A DNA stretch of 64,000 nt. Source: Bacillota bacterium (lineage in GTDB: Bacteria; Bacillota; Clostridia; Oscillospirales; Ruminococcaceae). Location: NCBI GenBank assembly GCA_023440965.1, contig JAEZRC010000007.1:1-64000 (forward strand), given 5' to 3'. The notes under the pieces were generated by a model. It saw only the letters and a list, made by a program, of their open reading frames with translations. It made no database searches and was not told the origin of the DNA. Both the position numbers and the translations under genes were made by a program. This document shows positions 54,914 to 62,586 of this stretch, piece after piece. Positions within the stretch are counted from its first letter, which is position 1, and each line of letters starts with the position of its first letter.

Positions 54914-56167
54914 ATGAACGATAAATTAGTTGATACTATTGGTTATGTTACTGAGTTTGATAAAGAGGTTGGTGACACACTTAATCTTGAACTAAAAAGA
55001 CAAAGAAGAAATCTTGAACTTATTGCGAGTGAAAATATAGTTTCGCCAGCAGTAATGGCTGCTATGGGAACAGTTCTTACAAATAAATATGCTGAAGGCT
55101 ATCCAGGGAAAAGATACTATGGCGGTTGTGAATGTGTTGATATTGCTGAAAATATCGCTATCGAAAGAGCATGCAAGCTTTTTGATGCGAAATTTGCTAA
55201 TGTACAGGCTCATTCAGGAGCGCAAGCAAATACAGCAGTATACTTTGCTTTGATTAACCCAGGTGATACAGTACTTGGTATGAGTCTTGCTCATGGAGGA
55301 CATTTAACACATGGTTCACCAGTAAATATTTCAGGAAAATACTATAATTTCGTTCCTTACGGTCTTGGCGATGACGAAACAATTGATTATGATAAGGTTG
55401 AGGCTCTTGCTAAGGAGCACAATCCAAAGCTTATCGTTGCTGGTGCAAGTGCTTATCCAAGAGCAATTGATTTTGAAAGACTTTCAAACATCGCAAAAAG
55501 TGTTGGTGCATATTTTATGGTTGACATGGCACATATTGCAGGACTTGTTGCTGCTGGTCTTCACCAGTCACCAATACCATATGCTGATGTTGTTACAACA
55601 ACAACGCATAAGACACTTAGAGGTCCTCGTGGCGGACTTATCCTCACAAACAATGAAGAAATTGCACTGAAAATTAATAAAGCTATCTTCCCTGGTATTC
55701 AGGGCGGACCATTAATGCACGTTATTGCTGCTAAGGCTGTTTGCTTTGGTGAAGCATTAAAGCCTGAATTCAAAGAATACGCGCAGCAGGTTATTGATAA
55801 TGCACAGGCTCTTGCAAAAGGACTTGTAAAACGTGGATTTAACCTTGTTTCTGGTGGAACAGACAATCATCTTATGCTTGTTGATTTACAGCCATTCAAT
55901 ATTACAGGTAAAGAGCTTGAGAAAAGACTTGACGAAGTATATATCACTGTCAATAAGAATGCTATTCCAAACGATCCACAGAGTCCATTTGTAACAAGTG
56001 GTGTCAGAATTGGTACACCAGCAGTAACATCAAGAGGACTAAAGACTGAGGATATGGAAAAGATAGCAGAATATATTTATCTCACAGCTACAGATTTTGA
56101 GAACAGCGCCGAAAAAATTCGTGCTGGTGTAACAGAAATATGCAATAAATATCCACTATACGAATAA
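54914..56167 (+). CDS. glyA: Serine hydroxymethyltransferase
   Basis: This PLP enzyme of about 417 residues interconverts serine and glycine with tetrahydrofolate. It has LELIASENIVSPAVMAAMGT, YAEGYPGKRYYGGCE, VQAHSGAQANTAVYFALI, FMVDMAHIAGLVAAG and TTTTHKTLRGPRGG with the PLP lysine. ATG 54914 follows AAAGGAGCGG. An upstream in-frame start at 54854 lies inside the promoter and is excluded. Confidence 0.97.
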   Translation: MNDKLVDTIGYVTEFDKEVGDTLNLELKRQRRNLELIASENIVSPAVMAAMGTVLTNKYAEGYPGKRYYGGCECVDIAENIAIERACKLFDAKFANVQAHSGAQANTAVYFALINPGDTVLGMSLAHGGHLTHGSPVNISGKYYNFVPYGLGDDETIDYDKVEALAKEHNPKLIVAGASAYPRAIDFERLSNIAKSVGAYFMVDMAHIAGLVAAGLHQSPIPYADVVTTTTHKTLRGPRGGLILTNNEEIALKINKAIFPGIQGGPLMHVIAAKAVCFGEALKPEFKEYAQQVIDNAQALAKGLVKRGFNLVSGGTDNHLMLVDLQPFNITGKELEKRLDEVYITVNKNAIPNDPQSPFVTSGVRIGTPAVTSRGLKTEDMEKIAEYIYLTATDFENSAEKIRAGVTEICNKYPLYE

Positions 56168-56172
56168 TAATT

Positions 56173-56198
56173 AAAAGCAGGGTTATCCCTGCTTTTTT
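56173..56198 (+). terminator. glyA terminator
   Basis: AAAGCAGGG pairs with CCCTGCTTT, then TTT, directly overlapping the ribosome-site region of the next gene. Confidence 0.88.
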
Positions 56199-56210
56199 GG
56201 GAGGTAAGTT

Positions 56211-56654
56211 ATGCAACTTGAAATTCGTGACGCAAGAAGAAATGACATTAATCAGATACTTGAATTATATACAAACTTGCATAATAATCCTATTCCTTTA
56301 ATAGATGATAAAATCAAAGCAATATGGAATAAAATTATTGATGACAGGGACCATCATATTATTCTTGGATGCCTGAATGAGAAGATTATTTCTTCCTGCG
56401 TTTTGGTGGTTATTCCGAATTTAACACACAATCAACGTCCATATGCACTTGTAGAAAACGTAGTAACACATGAAAAATATCGCAATAGGGGTTATGCCTC
56501 GGCGGTTCTGGATTATGCAAAAAGAGTTGCGAAAGATAATGATTGCTATAAGATAATGCTGCTGACTGGAAGTAAAGAGAAAAGTACTCTTGATTTTTAC
56601 AGAAAAGCAGGGTTTAATTCTGAAGATAAAACAGCATTTATACAACGGCTATAA
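56211..56654 (+). CDS. GNAT-family N-acetyltransferase
   Basis: This 147-residue GCN5-type acetyltransferase has ARRNDINQILELYTNLHNNP, PYALVENVVTHEKYRNRGYA (acetyl-CoA loop) and LDFYRKAGFNSEDKTAF. The target is unknown. Its ribosome site GGGAGG abuts the glyA terminator, and it ends 15 bp before rarA. Confidence 0.87.
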   Translation: MQLEIRDARRNDINQILELYTNLHNNPIPLIDDKIKAIWNKIIDDRDHHIILGCLNEKIISSCVLVVIPNLTHNQRPYALVENVVTHEKYRNRGYASAVLDYAKRVAKDNDCYKIMLLTGSKEKSTLDFYRKAGFNSEDKTAFIQRL

Positions 56655-56669
56655 TAAAGAGGTGAAACA

Positions 56670-57935
56670 ATGTCAGCACCATTAGCGGATAGAATTCGTC
56701 CTGAAGAACTTGACGATGTAGTCGGACAAAAGCATTTACTTGGAGAGGGGAAGGCACTAAGAAGAATAATTGAAAGTGGAAATATTCCTAATCTTATTTT
56801 TTATGGGCCTTCTGGTGTCGGTAAAACAACAATAGCAAGAATTATTGCAAACAATACAAAGAAGCAAATGTTTAAGCTTAACGGAACATCTGCTTCTGTT
56901 GCTGATATTAAGGAAATTATCAGTCAGACTGAAACGATTGATGGTTATAACGGAATTCTTCTTTACCTTGATGAAATTCAGTATCTTAATAAAAAGCAAC
57001 AGCAATCTTTGCTTGAATATATTGAAAACGGTAAGATAACATTAATTGCATCAACAACTGAAAATCCTTATTTTTATGTATATAATGCAATTTTAAGCCG
57101 TTCTACAGTTTTTGAATTTAAGCCTGTTACTGATGATGAAATAATTCCAGCTATAAAGCGTGCTTTTAAGATAATGGCAAGTGAGCTTAATCTTAAAATT
57201 AAGCTTGAGGATGGCGTAGCAGAGCATATATCAAAAGGTTGTGGGGGAGATGTTAGAAAATCCCTCAATACTGTTGAGTTGTGTGTTCTTTCTGGTGATA
57301 ATAACGGTGAACGTCTTCTTGTTACACTGGAAAATGCAAAAGAGCTAACTCAACGTAGTAATATGCGTTATGACAAAGAAGGCGATGAGCATTATGATAT
57401 AATGTCAGCTTTTCAGAAGTCAATACGTGGTTCTGATGAAAATGCGGCTTTGCATTATGCTGCTCGTTTAATGGAGGCTGGCGACTTACCATCTCTTTGC
57501 AGACGATTGCTTGTTACAGCAAGTGAAGATATTGGTCTTGCATACCCAATGGCTATAACAATTGTTAAGTCATGTGTAGATAGTGCTTTGCAGTTAGGCT
57601 TGCCAGAGGCTCGTATTCCTTTGGCTCAGGCTATTATTCTTTTATGTACTTCTCCAAAATCTAATAGTGCGGAAATTGCTATTGATTCTGCACTTACTGA
57701 TATACGGAATGGAAATGTCGGAAATATACCTCGACATCTCCAGAATAAGCATTATGATGGTGAAGATGCTTCAATAAAAGGTCAGCATTATTTATATCCG
57801 CATGATTTCTCCGACCATTATGTAAAACAACAGTACTTGCCGGATAAGATTAAGAACAAGGTTTATTATCAATTCGGTGACAATAAAACTGAACAATCCG
57901 CGTCAGAATATCGTAAGAAAATCCTTAAAGGTTAA
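56670..57935 (+). CDS. rarA: Replication-associated recombination protein RarA
   Basis: This 421-residue AAA+ clamp-loader-like ATPase (MgsA/WRNIP1 family) acts at stalled replication forks. It has PLADRIRPEELDDVVGQKHL, Walker A FYGPSGVGKTTIARIIAN, Walker B LLYLDEIQYLNKKQQQ, a sensor-1 TENPYFYVYNAILSR and the C-terminal MgsA tetramer domain (KGQHYLYPHDF). All motifs are complete. Its last base overlaps the following gene's extended frame. Confidence 0.95.
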   Translation: MSAPLADRIRPEELDDVVGQKHLLGEGKALRRIIESGNIPNLIFYGPSGVGKTTIARIIANNTKKQMFKLNGTSASVADIKEIISQTETIDGYNGILLYLDEIQYLNKKQQQSLLEYIENGKITLIASTTENPYFYVYNAILSRSTVFEFKPVTDDEIIPAIKRAFKIMASELNLKIKLEDGVAEHISKGCGGDVRKSLNTVELCVLSGDNNGERLLVTLENAKELTQRSNMRYDKEGDEHYDIMSAFQKSIRGSDENAALHYAARLMEAGDLPSLCRRLLVTASEDIGLAYPMAITIVKSCVDSALQLGLPEARIPLAQAIILLCTSPKSNSAEIAIDSALTDIRNGNVGNIPRHLQNKHYDGEDASIKGQHYLYPHDFSDHYVKQQYLPDKIKNKVYYQFGDNKTEQSASEYRKKILKG

Positions 57936-58009
57936 TGACAGGTGAATTGAACAACATGTTTCTGCATAGAATTATAGATAGGCATATATCTGTAATTGAG
58001 GTGATAGCT

Positions 58010-58300
58010 TTGATATGCAGTCTTGGTGATTTGAGAAATAAGGAAGTAATAAATATCAAGAATGGTGCAAAGCTTGGCTTCGTTGATGATGTTGAAATTA
58101 ATATGAAAGAGGCAAGTGTACTTGCATTAATCGTATATGGTCGTCCAAGGCTTTTTGGGCTTTTTGGACGAGAAGAAGATTTGATAATTAAATGTGATGA
58201 AATTGAATTGATTGGTGAGGATACTATTCTAGTATCCTATGATGATTTGTCTTATCATACAAAATCAAAGTCGTTTAACTTTGAAAGTTTGTTAAAATAG
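58010..58300 (+). CDS. YlmC/YmxH-family PRC-barrel protein
   Basis: This small protein (about 96 residues) has SLGDLRNKEVINIKNGAKLG and FVDDVEINMKEASVLAL, the PRC-barrel pattern of the YlmC/YmxH sporulation-associated family. A TTG start at 58010 is chosen because GAGGTG lies 6 bases before it and the family begins at this point. A longer frame begins at 57935 within rarA. Role unclear; relatives are common in spore formers. Confidence 0.75.
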   Translation: MICSLGDLRNKEVINIKNGAKLGFVDDVEINMKEASVLALIVYGRPRLFGLFGREEDLIIKCDEIELIGEDTILVSYDDLSYHTKSKSFNFESLLK

Positions 58301-58314
58301 ACAAAATTATTCTG

Positions 58315-58343
58315 TTGAATATAATTATGTTTTATGGTATAAT
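58315..58343 (+). promoter_or_regulatory. rpsB promoter
   Basis: TTGAAT (58315-58320), 17-bp spacer, TATAAT (58338-58343). Confidence 0.8.
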
Positions 58344-58349
58344 ATTAGA

Positions 58350-58450
58350 GCAATTCACACGCAGGCATTTTTGTGTTTGGTCCTTGTTTTTCAAGGTGTA
58401 GCACAAGTTAAATCCTGCGGAGGAAAATTTAAAACCAAACAGGAGGTAAC
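58350..58450 (+). promoter_or_regulatory. Pseudoknot-capable rpsB leader
   Basis: Four segments interlock: CGCAGG (58360-58365) pairs with CCTGCG (58414-58419), and GTTTGGT (58375-58381) with ACCAAAC (58434-58440), giving a pseudoknot. A small hairpin CCTTG/CAAGG (58382-58396) lies inside. The last strand ends one base before AGGAGG. This is the layout of a ribosomal-protein autoregulatory leader, possibly sensing S2; the ligand is inferred. Confidence 0.6.
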
Positions 58451-58454
58451 TACC

Positions 58455-59192
58455 ATGGGTGTAGTATCAATGAAACAACTTCTTGAAGCAGGTGTTCACT
58501 TCGGACATCAGACAAGAAGATGGAATCCGAAAATGGCTCAGTACATTTTCACAGAAAGAAACGGCATTTATATCATCGACTTGCAGAAGACTGTAAAAAA
58601 GCTTGAAGAAGCTTACATGTTTGTACGTGAAGTTGCTGCAAACGGCGGAAATGTTCTTTTCGTAGGAACAAAGAAGCAGGCTGGAGATTCAGTTAAAGAA
58701 GAAGCTCTACGTTCAAATGCTTACTATGTTAACGCTCGTTGGCTCGGCGGAATGATGACAAACTTCAAGACTATCCAGAGAAGAATTAAAAGACTTGAAC
58801 AGCTTAACACAATGAAAGAAGACGGAACATTTGATCTTCTTCCTAAAAAAGAAGTTATTAAGTTGAACCTTGAAATTGAAAAACTCGAAAAATTCCTCGG
58901 CGGAATCAAAGACATGAAGAAGCTCCCTGGAGCATTGTTCGTTGTTGACCCAAAGAAGGAAAAAATCGCAGTTTCTGAAGCTAAAAAGCTAGGTATCCCA
59001 GTAGTTGCTATCGTTGATACAAACTGTGATCCAGATGAAGTTGACTATGTTATTCCTGGTAATGATGATGCTATCAGAGCAGTTAAGCTTATCGCTGGTT
59101 GTATGGCTGATGCTATCCTTGAAGGCAGACAGGGTGAACAGGCTGAAGTTGAAGCAGTTGCTGTAGAAGCTACTGATGAAACAGCTGAATAG
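58455..59192 (+). CDS. rpsB: Ribosomal protein uS2
   Basis: This small-subunit protein has about 245 residues. It has MKQLLEAGVHFGHQTRRWNP, IDLQKTVKKLEEAY, VGTKKQAGDSVKEEA, RWLGGMMTNFKTI and PVVAIVDTNCDPDEVDY. ATG 58455 follows AGGAGGTAAC; an upstream frame from 58371 lies in the leader. It ends with an acidic Glu/Ala-rich tail. It is followed by tsf. Confidence 0.97.
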   Translation: MGVVSMKQLLEAGVHFGHQTRRWNPKMAQYIFTERNGIYIIDLQKTVKKLEEAYMFVREVAANGGNVLFVGTKKQAGDSVKEEALRSNAYYVNARWLGGMMTNFKTIQRRIKRLEQLNTMKEDGTFDLLPKKEVIKLNLEIEKLEKFLGGIKDMKKLPGALFVVDPKKEKIAVSEAKKLGIPVVAIVDTNCDPDEVDYVIPGNDDAIRAVKLIAGCMADAILEGRQGEQAEVEAVAVEATDETAE

Positions 59193-59205
59193 TTTAAATA
59201 AATAC

Positions 59206-59236
59206 GTATGCCCGACTTAATACTCGGGCATATTTT
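59206..59236 (+). terminator. Hairpin between rpsB and tsf
   Basis: ATGCCCGA pairs with TCGGGCAT, then ATTTTG. This is a weak terminator or attenuator inside the rpsB-tsf operon, which could lower tsf relative to rpsB. Confidence 0.65.
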
Positions 59237-59268
59237 GAATAATAATATATTATTTGGAGGAATTATAA

Positions 59269-60183
59269 ATGGCTAATATTACAGCAAAAGACGTCGCTGA
59301 TTTAAGAAAAATTACTGGCGTTGGAATGATGGATTGTAAAAAGGCACTTGTTGAGGCTGATGGCGACACAGAAAAGGCAGTACTTATCCTTCGTGAAAAG
59401 GGTCTTGCTACACAGGCAAAGAAGGCTGGCAGAATTGCTGCTGAAGGTCTTGTTGCTGCTGTCGTTGAAAACAATATAGGTGCTATTGTAGAAGTTAACT
59501 CAGAAACTGACTTCGTTGCTAACAATGATCAGTTTAAGGATTTTGTAAATACAGTTGCTAAAACAATTATTGAAAAGAATCCTGCTGATGTCGATGCTCT
59601 TCTTAAGACAACAGCAAGTGGTATGTCAGTAACTGTTGAAGAAGCTTTACAGGAATTGTTCCTTAGAATCAGAGAAAACATGAGCATTCGTCGTTTCACA
59701 AGATTTGAAGGAAGCATCGTTCCTTATGTTCACGGTGGCGGAAAAATTGGTGTTCTTGTTAAACTTGAATCAGATCTTGCTGCAGATAAGATATTTGAAG
59801 TTGGTAAGGACTGTGCTCTTCAGGCTGCTGCTATGAACCCATCATACCTCAACGCTGAAGCTGTTCCTGCTGAAGTAATTGCACAGGAAAGAGAAATTAT
59901 GTTAAAGCAGATGTCAGAGGATCCTAAGATGGCTAATAAACCTGAACAGGTTCTTGCTAAGATCGTTGATGGTAAGGTTGGCAAGTACTATACAGAAAAT
60001 TGTTTACTTGAACAGGCATTCGTTAAGGATGACAAGGTTTCTGTTGCTAAGCACGTTGAAGCTGTTGCAAAAGAACTTGGCGGCTCAATCAAGGTTGTTG
60101 ATTTTGTTCGTTACGAAAAGGGCGAAGGAATTCAGAAGAGAGAAGACAACTTTGCTGATGAAGTTGCAAACATGGTTAAATAG
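59269..60183 (+). CDS. tsf: Elongation factor Ts
   Basis: This 304-residue nucleotide-exchange factor for EF-Tu has the N-terminal UBA-like DVADLRKITGVGMMDCKKAL, the core EVNSETDFVANNDQFKDFVN, YVHGGGKIGVLVKLE and LLEQAFVKD. Start follows TTTGGAGG. It is the standard partner of rpsB. Confidence 0.97.
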   Translation: MANITAKDVADLRKITGVGMMDCKKALVEADGDTEKAVLILREKGLATQAKKAGRIAAEGLVAAVVENNIGAIVEVNSETDFVANNDQFKDFVNTVAKTIIEKNPADVDALLKTTASGMSVTVEEALQELFLRIRENMSIRRFTRFEGSIVPYVHGGGKIGVLVKLESDLAADKIFEVGKDCALQAAAMNPSYLNAEAVPAEVIAQEREIMLKQMSEDPKMANKPEQVLAKIVDGKVGKYYTENCLLEQAFVKDDKVSVAKHVEAVAKELGGSIKVVDFVRYEKGEGIQKREDNFADEVANMVK

Positions 60184-60189
60184 TAATTT

Positions 60190-60237
60190 TACCCGCATTT
60201 TTATAATGCGGGTATTTTTATAATGCGGGTATTTTTA
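60190..60237 (+). terminator. tsf terminator with a duplicated arm
   Basis: The arm ACCCGCATT (60191-60199) can pair with AATGCGGGT at either of two places. ATTTTTATAATGCGGGT occurs twice in tandem (60197-60213 and 60214-60230), each followed by ATTTTTAT. Confidence 0.85.
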
Positions 60238-60307
60238 TGCCCTCATATATATTGAAGTATGCTTTCTTTTATTATATAATTAAAGAAAAACAGTTGAGGA
60301 TGATATT

Positions 60308-60892
60308 ATGCATGAAAATCAGTTTTTCGCAATGCTTTCAAGAATGAAATATATAAATCGATGGGGACTTATGAGAAATGTTCGATCAGAGAATATTTCT
60401 GAACATAGTCTTGATGTGGCTTTTATTGCACACGCTTTAGGGATTATCAAGAATAAGCGCTTTGGTGGGAATATAAATTGTGACAGGCTTGCTGTACTCG
60501 CTATGTATCACGATACAACTGAGATAATTACTGGAGATATGCCTACTCCAGTAAAATATTATAATAAGAGCATTAAATCGGCTTATAAGGAAGTTGAAGC
60601 TGTTGCGCAGAATACATTGCTTTCATATCTGCCCGAAGACATACGTGAAGAGTACCATAAGGTCTTCGACAGGAAAGATAATGAAGAATATTTATGGAGT
60701 CTTGTTAAGGCTGCAGACCGAATTTCTGCTCTTGTGAAGTGTATTGAGGAAAGAGAAATGGGCAACAAGGACTTTCAGAAGGCGGAAGAAACTATTATGC
60801 TATCAATAAATCAAATAGATTTACCGGAAGTCAGATGCTTTATGGAAGAATTTATCCCGTCATTCAGGTTGACTCTTGATGAACAGGTATAG
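60308..60892 (+). CDS. HD-domain 5'-nucleotidase (YfbR-like)
   Basis: This 194-residue phosphohydrolase resembles 5'-deoxynucleotidase YfbR. Metal motif residues are in NISEHSLDVAFIAHALG (His), AMYHDTTEIITGDMPTPVKY (His-Asp) and KAADRISALVKC (Asp). The E...DMPTPVKY loop is the YfbR signature. It probably dephosphorylates deoxynucleoside monophosphates. It follows a TGAGGATG site and is monocistronic. Confidence 0.87.
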   Translation: MHENQFFAMLSRMKYINRWGLMRNVRSENISEHSLDVAFIAHALGIIKNKRFGGNINCDRLAVLAMYHDTTEIITGDMPTPVKYYNKSIKSAYKEVEAVAQNTLLSYLPEDIREEYHKVFDRKDNEEYLWSLVKAADRISALVKCIEEREMGNKDFQKAEETIMLSINQIDLPEVRCFMEEFIPSFRLTLDEQV

Positions 60893-60896
60893 AATA

Positions 60897-60929
60897 AACT
60901 CACAACGTTATGTTGTGAGCTTTATTTTG
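60897..60929 (+). terminator. Terminator of the HD nucleotidase gene
   Basis: CTCACAAC pairs with GTTGTGAG, followed by CTTTATTTT. Confidence 0.82.
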
Positions 60930-61126
60930 CGCTGATTTATATAAAAATAAGCTTATAATTAATCTATGCTGTGTGTAATTAGTTTTTACTTATTAAGCAG
61001 TATGAACCAACTATTAAGTCAGATTATTTTTTTAATAAATATCTTAAAAAGTTATATTAATTATGTTTGTATAATGATATACTATTTATATTGAAAAAAG
61101 TTTGTTTTAGAAAGGAATCGGTATAT

Positions 61127-62314
61127 ATGGAAAACTTTAATTTTTATAGCCCTACAGAATTTATTTTTGGTACTGAACGCGAGAATGAATGTGGAAAATA
61201 TATTAAAAAATTCGGTGGCAAAAAGGTTTTGATTCACTATGGCTCTGGTTCAGTAATTAGATCAGGCTTACTCGACAGGGTAAAAAAATCACTTGATTCT
61301 GAACAAATTGCGTATGTTGAACTTGGTGGTGTAAAACCAAATCCAAGGGATACAAAAGTTTATGAGGGAATTGAACTCTCTAAAAAAGAAAATGTTGATT
61401 TCATACTTTCTGTTGGCGGTGGTTCATGTATTGATTCGTCAAAAGCAATAGCAGCAGGTGTTTTATATGACGGCGATTTCTGGGATTTCTATTCAAGAAA
61501 AGCTATGATAACAAAGTCTCTTCCTATTGGAACAGTTCTTACTATTGCTGCTGCCGGAAGTGAAGGGTCAGGAAGCTCAGTTATAACAAAAGAAGATGGG
61601 ATGATTAAGCGTGGCACAGGTTCTGATCTTATTCGCCCGAAATTTTCTATCCTAAATCCACAGCTTACATGTACTTTACCAGCATACCAGACTGCCTGCG
61701 GAGCAACAGATATAATTGCTCATATATTTGAAAGATACTTTACTAATACAGAAGAGGTTGAAGTTACTGACCGTCTTTGTGAAGCTTTATTGCTGACAAT
61801 GATTAAGGAAACTCCTCGTGTAATTGAAAACCCAAATAATTATCAGGCAAGAGCAAATATTATGTGGGCAGGTACTGTTGCACACAATGATATTGTTGGT
61901 GTCGGAAGAAGTCAGGACTGGAACAGTCACGGAATTGAGCACGAGCTTTCAGGTCTGTATGACTGTGCTCACGGCGCAGGACTTGCTGTTATAATGCCTT
62001 CGTGGATGGAGTTTGTTGTTGACCATAATGTATTGCGTTTTGCTCAGATGGCTGTAAGAGTATTCGGAATCCAGATGAATTTTGAAAATCCAAAGGATAC
62101 TGCTCTTAAGGGTATAAAAGCATTCCGTAGATTTCTGTCTGATATCGGTATGCCAATTAATTTTGAACAACTTGGTGCAAAGGAAGAAGATATTCCTGCA
62201 CTCGTTGAAAAGTTTGGGCTTGGCGATGGAAGAACAGGCGGCTTTGTTTCACTTAGCTCAGCTGATATTACACAAATTTATAAGATTGCTGCTCATGCAA
62301 AAATATATAATTAA
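61127..62314 (+). CDS. Iron-containing alcohol dehydrogenase (BDH-type)
   Basis: This group III alcohol dehydrogenase of about 395 residues resembles NAD(P)H-dependent butanol dehydrogenases. It has FYSPTEFIFGTEREN, LSVGGGSCIDSSKAIAAG (nucleotide-binding) and the iron ligands in GATDIIAHIFERYF and DWNSHGIEHELSGLYDCAHG. ATG 61127 follows AAAGGAATC; a start at 61067 adds a non-homologous stretch. It probably reduces aldehydes during fermentation; exact substrate unknown. It is monocistronic. Confidence 0.92.
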   Translation: MENFNFYSPTEFIFGTERENECGKYIKKFGGKKVLIHYGSGSVIRSGLLDRVKKSLDSEQIAYVELGGVKPNPRDTKVYEGIELSKKENVDFILSVGGGSCIDSSKAIAAGVLYDGDFWDFYSRKAMITKSLPIGTVLTIAAAGSEGSGSSVITKEDGMIKRGTGSDLIRPKFSILNPQLTCTLPAYQTACGATDIIAHIFERYFTNTEEVEVTDRLCEALLLTMIKETPRVIENPNNYQARANIMWAGTVAHNDIVGVGRSQDWNSHGIEHELSGLYDCAHGAGLAVIMPSWMEFVVDHNVLRFAQMAVRVFGIQMNFENPKDTALKGIKAFRRFLSDIGMPINFEQLGAKEEDIPALVEKFGLGDGRTGGFVSLSSADITQIYKIAAHAKIYN

Positions 62315-62394
62315 ATGATCGATATGAAGGTATTGATATTGTTATAACATATATAATAATCAATTTTTATTTTAAAGAATTATTGTTTTAATTT

Positions 62395-62426
62395 AAAAGA
62401 ACATATCTATTGATATGTTCTTTTTG
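62395..62426 (+). terminator. Terminator of the alcohol dehydrogenase gene
   Basis: AAAGAACATATC pairs with GATATGTTCTTT, followed by TTG. Confidence 0.85.
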
Positions 62427-62586
62427 ATTTATTATACAAAGTTATAAAATTATATATTTTTTTATATTCTTCTCTGTTAATTAATTAACTTATGTGCTAT
62501 AATAACAAATATATATAAAAATGTAAACGATTAACTCTTAAAACAATAAATAACTCTATTTTTATAAAAACAGAAAGAAGGAACTT

